Assembly (NCBI GenBank): GCA_030549335.1
Contig: CM060187.1
Location: 53,092,203-53,156,202 of the forward strand
Origin: Pontederia crassipes
Taxonomy: Eukaryota > Streptophyta > Magnoliopsida > Commelinales > Pontederiaceae
DNA length: 64,000 nucleotides
Direction: 5' to 3'
The notes under the pieces were generated by a model that saw nothing but the letters and a program-made list of their open reading frames with translations, made no database searches and had not been told where the DNA came from. Positions 48,801-62,670 of the stretch are shown piece after piece; the first letter of the stretch is position 1, and each line of letters starts with the position of its first letter. A program made the translations under genes and the position numbers.

Positions 48801-51800
48801 GAGGCACTCGAATCTGCAATCCAATCAGTTTGAGAATTAGTAGAGAAAGCAAGAGTATCTGAATGATGCATTACAACAGCACCAATTGACGGAGATGCAG
48901 GCTCAGTTATAGAAAGAGTACGAAGGCGATCATATTCTTCTTTTGATATTAGAATATCCGACTCATTAGTAGTGGCAGCATGAACCTTTGGGCCAAACTT
49001 TTCCCAGCAACAATCAAAGGGATGATTGGATCGATGACAATGGTCATAAAATAATTTACCACGTCCTCTAGAGTCATTCCTTCGTCCACGTCCGCGGCCT
49101 TTGCCTTTGTTAGGGAAAATTTCTCTTCCTCTTCCACGTGTAGCAAGTGCAGATGCATCCGTATGAGAAGAAAAATCATCAATACAGGAGAACCGAGCAA
49201 AGATTTCTTCAGGGTTCGAAATAGTTTCCTGTGTCATCAATTGATCCTTGACTGATTTATATTCAAGATCAAGACCGGAGAGAAATTGAACGGATCTAAT
49301 TTGATCACATTGCTCTGCCAACACTTTGATATCAGCAGAAAGAGACTGATAGATATCCTGTTCATTCCAGAGGTTAGTCAATGTCCCAAAATAATTTGCT
49401 AACGGCTGATCATTTTTCTTGCATGATTGGATTTCTTCAAGGACCTCGTAAAGGCAAGATATATTGCTTTTATGAGTGAAGTTTTTGAAGTACCTCCCAC
49501 ATAGTCTTGGCTGACTTGTAAGCCATGACCTGTTTAGCAACAGATTCAGCCATGCTATTGAGCATGGCAGAGACGACCCAATCATTGTCAGCATCCCAAT
49601 CTTCTGTACGTTCTTCAGATTTGGTGAGGATATGCTTCTTCCTGTGGGAGCTTACATAGCGCTCAAATGCCATAGACCAGAAGAGATAATTGGTACTATC
49701 AAGTTTGATATTGATACCGAGTGGAGTGCTGAGGGTGGATTTAACACTAGAGTTGCTAAATTCAGCTTTTTGATTGGCCATGGTTGAGCACGATGGGTTC
49801 CACAGAGAAAAAGTCAAGTGTCGACCTTGAGAATTATGGATCTAGGTCGGAATAGACCTATCATCCATCTAGATTGAGGAGAGAAGGATGAGGAGGAACG
49901 GGAGAAGAATGGTGATCAAATCATTACTACTCTGATACCATGTTGAGAAACATGTTTTCTCTTATTATTCACCAAACACTAGTGCCTCCTTATTTATAAT
50001 AAGGGTAGGCAATACAAGAAGGGAGAATATGTCAAAATATTACTCTAGAAAATCAGGGATATTATTCCAAAATATCTGGGATATTTTATCCCAATTAATC
50101 TGGGATACTAATCCTGAATAATATCGCAAAGATATGAAAAGATATGCAAATCTCAACAATATATTAAATAGAATCATGTTACCATCCAAAAAGGACACAT
50201 TTTGATTATCAATATATTATGATATAACATAGTCCTTAGAGTCATTTCATTAATGGGTGGTCTATGATATGATTATAGTGTAGACACATTTATCGACTCT
50301 GAATGTTCAACATTGTTATATGATTTTTTTTAGGAGAAAAAACGATGACCACCAAAGTTATGGTTGTTATTAACACATGTATATATATACATATATATAT
50401 ATATACACACACACATATATATATTATGTGAAATGGATGTCATGTACAAAAAGGAGCTCTTAGGAAGAGAGCGACAAAAAAGGAGAGATGTACAATGTCT
50501 AGCCAAAACTCCACTTCCGAAGAAGAAAAGAGATATGGTGTAAAACCTGACATCGCTCCCCACAAAATTATTCGATTACGCTTGAGCCAGATGGCATGTT
50601 CTCGTAGCACCTTTGAAGGCGTATTCTGTTATGTGATGTGGTGTGTCTTTTAGAGCATCATGTTTATCTTTCTCATTATGAATTGGCCTTTTTAAGTTGG
50701 TTCTATCACATTGTATTTTGAAACATGAATTTAACGGTCAGCCTGTCACCTGTCATCCATAGTAAAACATCCAAATGGTAGATATATATTTCTAATATAA
50801 AAAACAAATAAATAAGGAATAGTTACACTATTATTCTTACCTGACTTTGGACACATTTCCCTCTAGATTTGTACAAAGAACAGGAACTACATTCTGTAAT
50901 CAAGAACATAAAAGTTTAGAAAAGAGTTATTCAAAATTGTATATATTTACTTTTGATAGTGATAAAAGTAGTCTTATGTTATTCTTACTTGGTAAACAAA
51001 TGACAAAGCTATTATAGGTATACTTTGAGGAATGGCATCAAAGTGAAACTGAAGGAGAGAATTCCATTGCAAATTCCCAGATGCCACACCCTGTAAAATT
51101 GATGCGTGATACAAAAAACATCATAACCTTGACATTAAACTGTTTATTTTTTATTTGATATAATGCAGTTAGTATGCACAGGTCATATGATATGCTTTTA
51201 TGATTCTCAATGTATGGAAGATGCTTTGTTCTAAGTATGAAGGTCATTAATGTTTAGGTATTTGTTAATAACAAAAAATGAGTTTTAACAAGCTTAGATT
51301 ATAAGAAGAATATGTAGCTAATCAAGCTAAAAATTTTGACATGTAAAGTAACTCACGATGAATTTATGAAAGAAATTCTTTTAAGTGGTCCATCTAACAG
51401 ACTAGATCAAAAGTCTCCATCCACACATGAAGTGTCAAGAATACAAAAGATTATCTCGAAGATGACAGTGGACTTTGGATGACTAAATGGAACACAAAAA
51501 AATAGCAAATACAAAAATTTCTCACTAACAAATGCTGTGTAAGGTGTATGTACCACAAAATCAAGATAATTTTGAAATGTCACCAAATTTTCTAGAAAGA
51601 GAAACTTACTAAAATGGTTAACAAAAGGTCTTTTCTACTAAGTCAATATTATTACCACAAGAGATGCAAAAGAGGCAAGGATTCCAAACACCAAAAACCC
51701 ATTAATTGCACCAATGAAGCGCTGACTGCAATCACAAAAAGATAAGCATCCATGTAAATCAACAGAAAAAGCTAGTGAAAAGTGCAATAAGTTTTCAATG

Positions 51801-54800
51801 CAAGTAAAAGTGTAATGTAAAGTGTTTAAAGTTATTTAATATAGTTTATGAGGAAACAATGCCTTAAATGTTACAAAACAACTAGAGCTTGGTTCAGAAA
51901 AGATACAATTGTTTATCTTCCATTTCTAGTATGACTTGCTAGTTAGATTCCATCCATATCATTTGTTTTCTGTCTTACATATTGCTACTCTGTTTCAAAA
52001 AAAAATTAAAAAAAATACTAAAATTAAATAATTAATAGCATTTGTTAGTTTAAAGAGATGCAATTTTTTTCCACAATTAACATAAATGATCTGATGGCTA
52101 AATTGAAATTAACATATAACTAGCAATCTATGTGGATGCCTTGATAAGCTGATAAAGAAACTAACTTATCAGCCAGCCCATTAAAATATCCCTATTTGGT
52201 GGATATATGTGGAGTTGATAAGTTGGACAAAACTACTTATTGGAGAACTCATTAGTCTAAAAGCAACAAGTTGGTAAGCCTTTTCTTTTTCAAAGTTGGT
52301 CATCTTCCATTAGTTATTCCATCACTATGAGTAACATAAGCATATATCTAACCTTCCAAAGTAGCATATGCCTCCCAAAGCCAACGAAAACAAGGTAGCA
52401 CTCTCCCACCTGCGACAGTATTGCTTAAATTCTGTTAACAGAGAAAAAAATATATAGAAACAGTGATAACATACAAATACTCAGCCTAGTAAAATCACAT
52501 GTATATTGCACTTTAAAAAAAAACATGTATATTGAATAATCTCCATGATTTTTAACCAAGAGTCAATCATATGCGCATTTAGTAAGAATTGTGATGTATA
52601 TGAATCTATGTTTTATGTTCCTTTGATAAGGAGCTACACCTAGTTAGTAGTCAAAACAAGAAAGCTAAGAAACCAAATAGCTGTAATCTCCTTTTTCCGA
52701 TCATAAAGGGAGGCTCAGGGGCCTAGTTGTACAAGGAAAGGTAGATTGAATAATAAATGGCTACGCAAGTCTCACTGGTGAGAATGGAATTTGAGACCTT
52801 CTGGTCCATGAGTTGCAAGAGATGCAACTGCTTCATGCCTTTCTCCCTATAATTATAGAACTTCAATAGGTAATTGAGTATAAATTGTCAAAAGAGTTTT
52901 TTTATTTTTGAGAAAATTAAAACTTAAAAGCATAATTTTGCACAAGGTAAAACAAACAATGGGTACATGATGAAAGTTCATCATCGAAAATGTGACAAAG
53001 AGGGAAGTAAGAACAACCATACGACGTCGTAGATTTATTCAAATAAAAACATAAAAATGACTTTGACATATCTACATTTCTGCTGACAAACCTTAGTATA
53101 ACTTCATTTCTACAAGATAATTATGATTTTTTTAAAAATGTTTGGGTGAAACAACTATTCCATTGTCCATATTGGAGTCTTAATGCTCATAAATTTGTGC
53201 AAGACCTGTAACTAAGACGTGCCACCATTAAAACTGTTATTTTAATGCTTCATGAAGAGAATTACATTTACGGTTTCATAACTCTAGAATATCTATTAGA
53301 GGTCTTACTGATGAGTAGGAATGTCTTTCTACACCTTGGCAATACAGTCATGACCTACGTCAAAAGTAACCTTTATCAATTTTCTAGGAATGAGTTACAT
53401 CAACGATTAACTCTCCTATAATTTACTGTAGTAATAACAAAGCTTCAAAACTTCTGAATTAGAGGCTAACATCTTAAATGAAACACAGTATTTTACTTTT
53501 CCTTTTAAATAAAATATGAATCAGCACATATGAGGGCTCAACCAAGGTAACAGTGGATAGAGAGGGAAGATGTTTGTGCAAGAAGCAATATCATATTCAT
53601 GACAACTAACCATCCTTTGGCTTAACTCATATTCGACTAAGAGTATATATCTCCAATCCTATTATCATACTTAGAATTTATGTTTCATATAAAAATTAAT
53701 GTTTCATATAAAAATTAATGTTTCTGCCAAATTCTTGTGATCAATTCTCCACCTCATGTTTTTCAATTGGAAAGATCATTAAGAGGAAAAAAATCATATC
53801 CTGAAAGGATCACAACAATTCAAAATGTTTAAGTGTTCTGCCACATACATCACATAAAGCAATATTTCTCAGCGCTGGATATTGAGGCACCATTCAGCTT
53901 CTTTGCAATTAATATGTCAAAATGCTCAAAAGAATGATGGTTGTCATGTATTTGTCCGCAGACAAAATGAGACATTTGCGACCTGTCAAGTGAACCTAGA
54001 AAAATAGGCTAGACTAACGACGTGCTTATTATCAGTTGCAAACCAATTAATATCCAAGGAAAGTATAAATGATGAGAAATATATTTGATACAAGCTTTCA
54101 CATTCTACTTACAATGCAAAAAATGCCGAAAGGTAAGTATATTAAAATATTTACCAGTAAATCTGTGGTAGTAGTGTAAGAAAACTTAAATAGAAGATAA
54201 TGAAATAATCTGATAAGGTATATAAATATATACGTCTGATTTTGATGAGAAACATATGATATTTCAAGCTAGATAATTTTCGTACACTTAAATTTGACCA
54301 TTTGAGAATTAAATGTAGTATTTATCAATATATCAATTAAATGTAGCAAACTTGAAGTCCTAGTCAGCTGAATAAACAATATATCAATTTCTCTCGTAAT
54401 GCGATGAAAGGTGGATTGAGTTTTCACATACAAAGGAATGCCAAGCGCATTTGTCAAAATATCCGACGAGCGGGCCACATAAGCAACAAGAAGTGCATAA
54501 TGTATAAATATGTATGATAGGCTGCAAAAAAAAAAAGATGATGAGGTGAGAACTTTAAAACATAAGTTTTCATTCGACAAGCAAACATGTTGAAATAGCA
54601 CATGTATAAGCTAATGAAATGAAAAAATGTCACATAGAAATAATAGTGTTATCTTGAAGATTCTTATATGTCCTCGCACAGTTCTTATAATACATGTTTT
54701 CAATAATTAAATACATTAGTTAATGCAGAAATAGGTTAGACAAAAAAATAATGGATCACAAGGTGGAAGATTTGTTTTAAGAAGGCGCTGACGTTTTTAT

Positions 54801-57371
54801 CACAAGTAGTCCTAGATTGTAACCAGTGTCTAAATTTAAAAATCCAAAATGATAGAAAAAAATATGAACAGAGTGTCATGAAAATAAAAACCATGACTTT
54901 TAAGCGTGAAGCAGGATCCAGCTGGTATTTTATCTGTTTGCATTTAGGATTTATTGAATAATCGTTAAATGTTCTGCAGTATATGCATTTGACATTTTCC
55001 CCTATTGGAGAGCATCATAACATTTTTTGAGGGGTTCATAACATATTTATTTGCAAGAGAAATCTGTAATATCACAATCTGACTTTTTGTTGTGGAAGAG
55101 AAACAATTGCTCTGGCGACTGAGAACTATCATGTTGGGCATTATATCTATGTAATACACTGGTGATTTTGTGGCAAATCTGGGTAGAACCTCGTATTGTG
55201 AATTGTTTGGAGGTACCATTAAATGGCCTCCTTCAGTTTTTGTATCAGGGCATTCCAGACTATTTTACTCATAATTGTTTTAGATTTCCTTTAAAAAACA
55301 TCAAAATATGGCGGGGAAAAAGTATTTGAATAATGGTTTGCCAAATGATAGAAAATATATTGTATGACAACATTAAAAGGAGAGTAAACCTCTCTCTCGG
55401 AAAAAAAGGAAAGTAAACATACCAAGCAATCTGAACTCCAGCTTTTCCAAGTGTTCTCATGGCCATTGAGACCTAAATATTTGCAAAGGTCCAGAGAAAG
55501 CCACATCAATAAGAAACAAAGTAAATTTTTTAGCATCACTATAAATGATTTTATAATTGGATGACATGAAAACAAACTGAATTACATTATTCTCACCTTT
55601 CTTGAATCTAAGTTAAATAACACATGTCAACCATACTTGTGTAAAAGAATTTTTTTTGTGTGGATACAAGGTCTCAAAATCAAAACATATAAAACCAAAG
55701 GAGCATGAATGCTTTTTCAAATACAAGGCCTTATCTATTTTTCTTTATAAGAACACATCTTTTCTATGCATGAGGAAGCAAAGGCTTGTTAGCTTGGAAT
55801 TCATTAATTAATGATGAAATTTAGAAGTTGAAGTGAGACCCTAGCAAATCATTTGGGTTGGATGAAGGAAGCAGGGGAAGGAAATGAAGTTGTAGACAAT
55901 AAGGGGGGGATGCAATTAGAAAATGAAAATATGTAAGAGGAAAAAGAAGCCAAAAAGCAAGGACGTAGAAATTATATCGTTCTCACCAATGAGACTCCTC
56001 CAGATCCAAGCTCGCACATAGTATTAACATTTACTTCTGCAATCAGCAATCCTGTCACAACCTGCAAATTAAAATATCATCTAATATCTTTAAGTTCAGG
56101 ACCAGAAGGATATCATGGCAAATTATCATCCTCCCTGTAAAAAAATGACCAATTTAGAAGGATAATAGCAACAAACTGTGGCGTCAAGGATCAAGTAACA
56201 AAGATCACCTGTGGCAAGGTTTCCTGATGTCATTTCACCTTTAACAGGGGGCTCTGACAACTTGCCCAATCTTTAGCATGCTATTACCATGTATATCCAG
56301 CAAAGGATGACAGTTACTGCGGAGGCCAAAAATCCCGCTTCTTGTGTGACGGCAGGAATTGCAAGAATGCCTGCACCAACCTATGATATCCAATACGATT
56401 TGTATGAAGATTGATCAATTAAAGTTCAAAGGTTTTTTCTACAGAGAAGAAACAATCAAAACAACACATGCATCCTCTTATATATTCTTTTACATTTCCT
56501 CCTCAGCTGCTCATGCTAGTATTTAAAAGAATAGAGAAAAGCAAATGGTCTCAAGCACAAAATGCGGATGCACCTGCTGGTTTAAAGCACAAAATGAGGA
56601 CAAAAGTATAGAGATGGTAAATTCTTGCCAATGTGCCAATTACAAAATAGCTCAATGATTGATATCATGTTCTAAGCAATAGGAGGTTCCAGTCGGGAAT
56701 CATACATGGTAAAAATTAACAAAAAAAAGATTACTGGAAAACGAATATCATTGTAATAGATTGAAAAACAATTATCCTGCAGATTACTTGGGAGCATGGA
56801 AACAATAAAAAAAATGTGGTTCTGATGACTGACCCCTATGGTGACAGTACCAATACTGCAATTTTAATCTCAAGATGAATTTCATCACGATAACAAAAGT
56901 GCTGGAGTCGAGTTCCCCTTACCGTTGTCCCTGCGACGAGAAAAATTCCGCTGATGACACTACCTGGAACACAGGAGAAAAGAGTCCCACTGTTCATAGG
57001 GCTTTACGAAACACAAGCAGATAAAAAAAGACTATCTTTTCTTTTCTCCAATTCACTCTTATCTACTCTCTCTTTCTCTCACTCTTCTCACCTGGCTCCC
57101 TCTTCATGGTGGCCTGGTTGAGGTTGGAGAAGAGCCGCTCGAAGTCCTCCGGGGGCTGTCCGCCGGAGAAGCATCTCAAGTTTCTTCTTCTTGCCGTTGT
57201 TCTCGGAGAGAAGAAAGGAGACGAAGAGGAGAACCATGGCGGACAACACCGGGAAGAGAGTGTTGACTGGATGGAGGAGGAACTCCTCCTTGCAACTGGA
57301 GGAACTTTTGGAAGAGGAGTTATAGTGAAAAACGAAGAACCCAGGGTGACAGCCATTGCCATCGCCACCAT
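42827..57371 (-). CDS. Tryptophan/tyrosine permease family protein, predicted plastid-targeted
   Basis: Fourteen exons, in minus-strand order: 57092-57371, 56923-56963, 56288-56380, 55987-56061, 55423-55472, 54432-54521, 52353-52409, 51656-51725, 50989-51090, 50841-50893, 44536-44683, 44348-44432, 43973-44101, 42827-43008. All are GT/AG and in phase, total 1455 bases, 484 residues. The N-terminus (about residues 1-70) is Ser/Arg-rich with few acids, like a chloroplast transit peptide. The family signature GTTVGAGILAIPAVT follows the first membrane segment (about residue 105). Then come about eleven hydrophobic segments with RFIGAINGFLVFG and a conserved-looking VPVLCTNLEGN loop. It belongs to the hydroxy/aromatic amino acid permease family (TyrP/Mtr-like, PF03222), so a proton-coupled aromatic amino acid carrier of the plastid envelope is likely but inferred. 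Intron 10 (6.1 kb) contains a copia element. Confidence 0.93.
45290..45580. repeat. Minisatellite-like tandem repeat in permease intron 10
   Basis: Four imperfect units starting aatctttctccatt and continuing tttttccccacctttccc begin at about 45290, 45363, 45459 and 45531 (spacing 72-96 bases). It ends about 100 bases before the copia element. Confidence 0.75.
45674..45867 (-). repeat. 3' LTR of the copia element
   Basis: Matches the other LTR but is 24 bases shorter. The polypurine tract lies just outside it on the higher-coordinate side. Confidence 0.9.
49941..50158 (-). repeat. 5' LTR of the copia element
   Basis: 218 bases, TG...CA ends. The primer-binding site for initiator tRNA-Met is immediately adjacent at lower coordinates. 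Confidence 0.9.
50325..50620. repeat. Second copy of the dispersed repeat, in permease intron 10
   Basis: A TA/CA microsatellite (about 50376-50426) followed by agagagcgacaaaaaaggagag, ccacttccgaagaag and gagccagatggc, matching 35041-35370. In the intron between exons 10 and 11, about 170 bases from the copia element. Confidence 0.65.
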
Positions 57372-57419
57372 CGGAGCGCATTTGGACCAAGGTCACTACC
57401 AGTTTCATGAAAAATAAAT

Positions 57420-60400
57420 TAAAAAAAGAGTTGAAAAAACATTTTTTTAAAAAAATTGTTCTCGATCAAGTGGTGTGTGAATTTGAAGGTGGCCACATGG
57501 CCCGTCATCCTCGGCAAACAGCCGCAGCAGCAGCTCATTTTATTCTATTTTTTTATCATATTTCCGACAATTTAAACTTGAAATAAATGGACTTACCATA
57601 TTCTTATTTATTTATTTATTTTTATTTGTGAGGATGTCTATGCGAATTGTCTGATACTTTGATTTATATTGTCCTTTCATATTTACCCAATAATTTTATA
57701 TAACTAGGGAGTAAAAATTATAATAAATAATGAAATCACGACATTATTAGCATTTGTTGATAATGAACGTAATCATATATAATTCCTTTTTTTAGTCGGG
57801 TGCTTCAATAGATTTTTTTATATGGTCTCATTGCTCGGTCAACGAGCTTGTGGGGGATAAGAGGATCTAAGGAGATCCCCTTGCGGGAGGTGCAGGGCGG
57901 CGGAGTCCCTTGGGTGAGAATGTTTTAGAAGTATTATGTATGTGATTCGAAATTAATTTTTTTATCACCAGATATGTATCATATTTTGGGATATTAATTT
58001 AGAGTCTCACTCTGTGAAAGGGAGTGTCTATAAACTCTCTAGAGGTCCAAAAAAAAGTAATATGATCTTATAATTCTTTTTGTTTCTTTCATCTAATAAA
58101 GCTTTCACGTCGTCCTAACAGTATTTATAAACGAGTTGCTATATCCTCTTAAATTTTAGTCAAAAAAATTTCCTACCATCTCACAATGGTATTTCATGAT
58201 AATTTTATCAACTTTTGGCGGGACTTTATTCATATGAGCATTAGGAGAAAAATTAGGTGGAAGTTTTAGGAGGACCAAGAGTTTTTCTTTATATAAATAT
58301 ATTTACTTAATACATTATTCTTATAAATTTATGATTTGTTTGAGGCCTCACCCCCAGTACAAAGCCTCATGGCATGCATTATTAATATTAATAATATTAA
58401 AGTAATATCAAGATTTAATAATATAAAGTCTTCATTAATTTTATTCATCTATTATCTTTCATTTCTAATCGCATTCACCTAAATCATAATTAGCTTATAA
58501 CAATAAATTTTTTATCTTTTATAGTCAATTTATGAATTCATTTCATATCAATAATACTTCGATTAAAATTTATAATATTTAATCAAATCTTTTTTATTAC
58601 TTTGTCACAATTAAAATTAATTTTATTTTTTACGTTGAAATGGTACACTCAAATTCTTTCTCTTTTATATTCATAAATTAGTTGTTTTAAAAGATAAAAG
58701 TGCATATTTTCATATCAAAATAGAAAGACTTTAAATATGTTATTATTTTTTATTTATGTCAAAACAAAATTTATAATTTTGCTTGAGGCCTCCTAACCTC
58801 TAGAGACAGCCCTGCTTATAGCGTCTAGCCAAATTATATAAAGTTCACATTCTTAATAAAATGGATAGTTTTAGTAAAAGATGTATATTATTTGGTAAAG
58901 TTTTTTTTATAAGAAAATGGACAATTTGAATTATTAGATAAATCATTTGTGCATAGTAAATAAGGTAATTTGTTATTAATTTAATAACCAAAGAATTTTC
59001 TTATTAGCATCGGAATGTATATTATAGTAAATTCTGGGAAAAATTGATGACTCAAGAGTATATTGTGTCAATCAAATTTAGTTCATATGTTTTATTAGTC
59101 TAACATAAACTCTTCTGATCTATTTTTGGCCTTAACAATTACATATATCCATAAAACTTTTGGTGCATTACAGAGTAGCTTGTTCAAATCCAGCCAAACG
59201 GGAGTATTTACTTATATAAACTGTTGGGTTTTTAAATAGTTGTCTATACTCTATCTTATATCATCTTTTGTTTTCTTCTTTTATAACAAATAATTCTGTC
59301 CTCTATCAATGACTTGAAAAGCTAAAGATGAACCTCCTAAATTTTATATCATTTTTATGTGTGCGCGCTTGTGATGCCTCTTTTGTCATTTGATATTCAT
59401 AATAGGATCAGCCAATTTTCAGAAAATGCAAAGGGGAACATATTAATGTGATAAGAAAAAGTTGATGTGATGAATGAATTTTTAATGAATTTTAAATTAA
59501 AAATAATTATTATAATTATAAAATATAATTTTATTAAATAATTAAAATAAAAGTATAAATAAAAAGTTTTTATGGAAAAATTTTTGTTAAAATATATTAA
59601 ATATAAAAAATAATTTTTAAACAATTTATATTTAATAAAATATTAATATTTTTAATAAAATAATATGTAATAAGTAATAGTACATTAATCCTTTATTATA
59701 AGTATTTTATAATTAATAAATAAATGGTTTTATGTAAGAAAAATAAGAAGAAGAAAATAGTACAAGAAAAAAAAAGAATTTGCAAAATCAAAAGGTCACG
59801 TCAAAGTGGAATTGGGTGCAAGTGCACCCACTGACCAATTAAGTAAATTTTAGTAGGAATTACATCTCGAGATGAAACAATCGCTTGGTGGTTAAAAGGA
59901 GAAATTACAAGGTGAAGATTTTATTTTTTTTTTCGTTTTTGCAAGAAAACAACTCACAATTGGCTTCAAGGAAACTTAGTCACTGGACCCAAAATTTCTT
60001 TTCCTATTAAAATTTAATTCCATTTATTTGTCAAAGCCATCCACCTCTCTCCTATTTAATCTAATTTTTTCCCTCCTAATTGTAGTCTCCGAAATATTTT
60101 TCCTGAAACTAGGATTCCCTTTTGTCTTCTTCTCTACCCTCTAATTCAAGGTATTTTACATCTTTTTTTTTGTAAATTATTTTTAAATTAATTTTTTTCA
60201 TGAATAATATCTTATGCTTTCATCCGAAACTCAATATATTTTAATATAATTTTCAATTCATAACAATTAATATATGCTTATAGTTCATAATTTTAATTTC
60301 CTTTTTATTTCATCATAGACATATTTCCATTAGTATATATTGAAAAAGTAGGGTTGAGCACGGGCCGGGTCGACCCGAAAAACCGAGAAAATAATTCGGC

Positions 60401-62040
60401 TCGAATTAGATCCAGGGCGGGACCGGATCTCTTAACTTGAAAACCTGTCGGGTATCGGGTCAGGACCGGGTCTGCAATGCAGATACCCGACCCGGACCCG
60501 ACTCGATATAAACCCAATATATAAATCCACTCTCAAACCTCTCCTCTCATTTCAATCTCACTCTTTCTCTCTCCCACCTCTCTCTCTCGCCCTCTCCCTT
60601 TCTCTCACGATGACGGCGGCGGCACTCTCTCACGATGGCGGCCCTCCCCTTCTCCTAATCCCCTCTCTACTCCGGCCGCCTGGTGCCACCAGGTGAAATT
60701 AATTTAGATGGAGAAATTGATTTACTATTATTAATTATTCATAATTATTATTAGTCTTACGTTCTATATGTTATGAAGCCCATAAAATACTAATTAAGTA
60801 TTATTACTATTATTATTACCACTATTATTTTTATTATATTATTTTTTTAAAAAAAATATTATTTTATTCATAAGGTAGGATGTTATCCTCGATCCTTCGA
60901 ACCTCTTCTGATCCTATAACATGATAATTTTGGACTTCTTTTAACCCCTTTCATATAGATGCTAAATGGCAGCATTCTTCTAGCCGTGTGACCTGTGTGT
61001 TTGTGTGTAGCATGGGTCGTTTGGTTAGAGATTTTTTTAGTATCCAACAACAACAACAACAAAGCCTTATCCCACTATGTATGAATAAAAATTAATATTT
61101 ATTATTATAATTATTTCAAAGAATAAAAAAATTTATCCTACTAAGATTTTTTTAGTATGAATAAAAAAATTTATTTCAAAGAATATCGTATTATAATTAT
61201 ATTCCTATTCTACATCTTATTTCGTTGAAAGAAAAAAAATATTTTTATAATTAAAATATTTTACTATAAATAGTTTACATTTATTATTATAATAATACAA
61301 ATTATAATATAATAGCTTTTAGTTAAATAATGAAAAATAAAAAAATGGTGAAAAATGAAAAAAAAAGAATATTTCTATTCTGTTATTTTAAAAGAATAAA
61401 GATATTCTTATTAAGAAAAATGACGATTTCATATTCTCTAGGTGGTTTCGTCGAAATCAAAGTTTCATCATCTTAACTTGATTTCGCTGAAATCAAAATT
61501 TAACCATCTTAACTTTGTTCCACGTGGCGTTGGACCATATTATCAAAAATATGGAGATATTCTAATCTTTATTTTTGTACCAAACGTAAACGATTCATAG
61601 AACCATTATTATTCTCAAGCTTGCGGCATGCTTCTAGAGCATCCATGTGATTCTTGTGAAGACAAAATTAAAAAACCTTATTCTCTGTCTCAACAGTCAC
61701 GTGAAGGTATGCACATCATGTATTATACCTTAGTCAAAGCGGCTATTTGATAACAAGGCTACTAGCAGAGTAGCAGTTAAGGATCCTAGAACAAAATTTC
61801 ACTATCCCATTTGGTTTAGCTTGAATTAGTGCTTGATTAATTCATCGTATCTTTCCTAAATTATAATATTTCTTCGCATATAATTTTAATATATGAACTT
61901 ACCGTAGCAATTCTTGAAATTTTCACTTTAATCCATACATTGATCGTGTTAACTTTTCTAAATTTTTTTTTCAATTTTCCTATTTATGAAATGACTAAAC
62001 TACACTTCTATTCTATCTTTTAACATTTAAATATTTAAAA
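57420..62040. other. Gene-poor AT-rich region upstream of the permease gene
   Basis: No gene recognised. The first few hundred bases should contain the permease promoter, but no clear TATA box was chosen. Near 58330-58815 a block bounded by two gaggcctc phrases ends in ctagagacagccctg, like one end of a hAT-type element, but the other end is unclear. 60345-60540 has cgggtcgacccg / cgggtatcgggt phrases able to fold back. 60540-60690 is CT-rich with a doubled ctctcacgatg-cggcgg phrase. 59450-59720 and 61080-61400 are very AT-rich. Confidence 0.5.
61044..61077 (-). mobile_element. SINE 3'-terminal fragment
   Basis: (CAA)n followed by aaagccttatcccacta, the same 3' tail as the SINEs at 8739 and 36001, severely 5'-truncated. 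Confidence 0.6.
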
Positions 62041-62670
62041 TCATATATAATAATAATAAAATAAAAAAGAGGGGACGTTGTCCCCTCCCCCTTGCTGGCG
62101 GCGGAGGGAGGGGGCGGCGCCCCGTGCCCACGTCCCTAATGAGTGAGTCTCCAACGACCACCTACCCATCGTCGTCTGTAGTCATCTCCTCGAAGATGAG
62201 CGTAAGTGACCTCTTCTACTTGAACGTCTTTTGTCATAGCTCGAGCGTGGGCATTTGTGTTGATGGCTTACTGTTTCCCTTCTCATCGGAGCCCGCCTCA
62301 CCGGGGATGCGGACACGGGGGGCCGCTCCCACCCTCCGGTGCCAGTGAAGGGGAGGGATAGGGAGAGCTCGCCTCTTTTTCGTGTCACATCGCTGGAGTG
62401 CGCCTCACCGGGGATGCGAACACGGGGCATCACCCCCTCCCTCAGGCACTGGAGAGGGGGAGCTGCCCCTTTTTATTTTATATAATTTTAAATATTAAAA
62501 TATATGATAGAAGACTAGTTTAGTCATTTCATAAATAAAAATTGAAAAAAAATGAAAAGTTAATAGAATCAGACAGAGAGATTAAGTAGAAAATCTCGGT
62601 ACAATTTAGGGATACACAACACTACGGTAAGGTTAGATGCGAAAAATCGTTATGATTTAGGGGAGTATTG
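61890..62670. mobile_element. Probable non-autonomous DNA element related to the MULE-type family
   Basis: Left part gaacttaccgtag...cactttaatccat and right part, on the other strand, aaccttaccgtag...ctacttaatctct are degenerate inverted repeats around a GC-rich core (62070-62470) that includes a doubled gcctcaccggggatgcg phrase. Borders and target duplication are not clear. The right part resembles 30725-30840. Confidence 0.4.

Larger units (their letters stand above)
45674..50158 (-). mobile_element. Ty1/copia LTR retrotransposon, broken, inside permease intron 10
   Basis: Terminal repeats of 218 (49941-50158) and 194 bases (45674-45867) begin TGTTGAGAAA and end CAACA. The element reads on the minus strand, with an initiator-Met primer-binding site TGGTATCAGAG (49930-49940) and a polypurine tract GAGGGGGAG beside the right-hand (3') LTR. 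Parts in copia order: gag (about 49820-48900, with a CHRSNHPFDCCWEKFG-like knuckle), protease (WIADSSASSH, about 48800), GAG-pre-integrase and integrase (CEACQIGKHHRTPF, to about 47600), reverse transcriptase (about 47310-46480, YVDDILI), RNase H (about 46360-46000). Integrase before RT defines copia. The coding region has about eight breaks. LTRs differ at roughly 8% by eye plus one length difference, suggesting an age of a few million years. Flanks atatt / atata suggest a 5-bp target duplication. Confidence 0.93.

Noticed and set aside
58330-58815. Possible hAT-type element ending ctagagacagccctg
   Set aside because: Only one plausible end was found and no target duplication, so it is not listed as a separate element.
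59150-59200. tRNA-like B-box (gttcaaatccagcc)
   Set aside because: No A-box, cloverleaf or acceptor stem can be formed around it.
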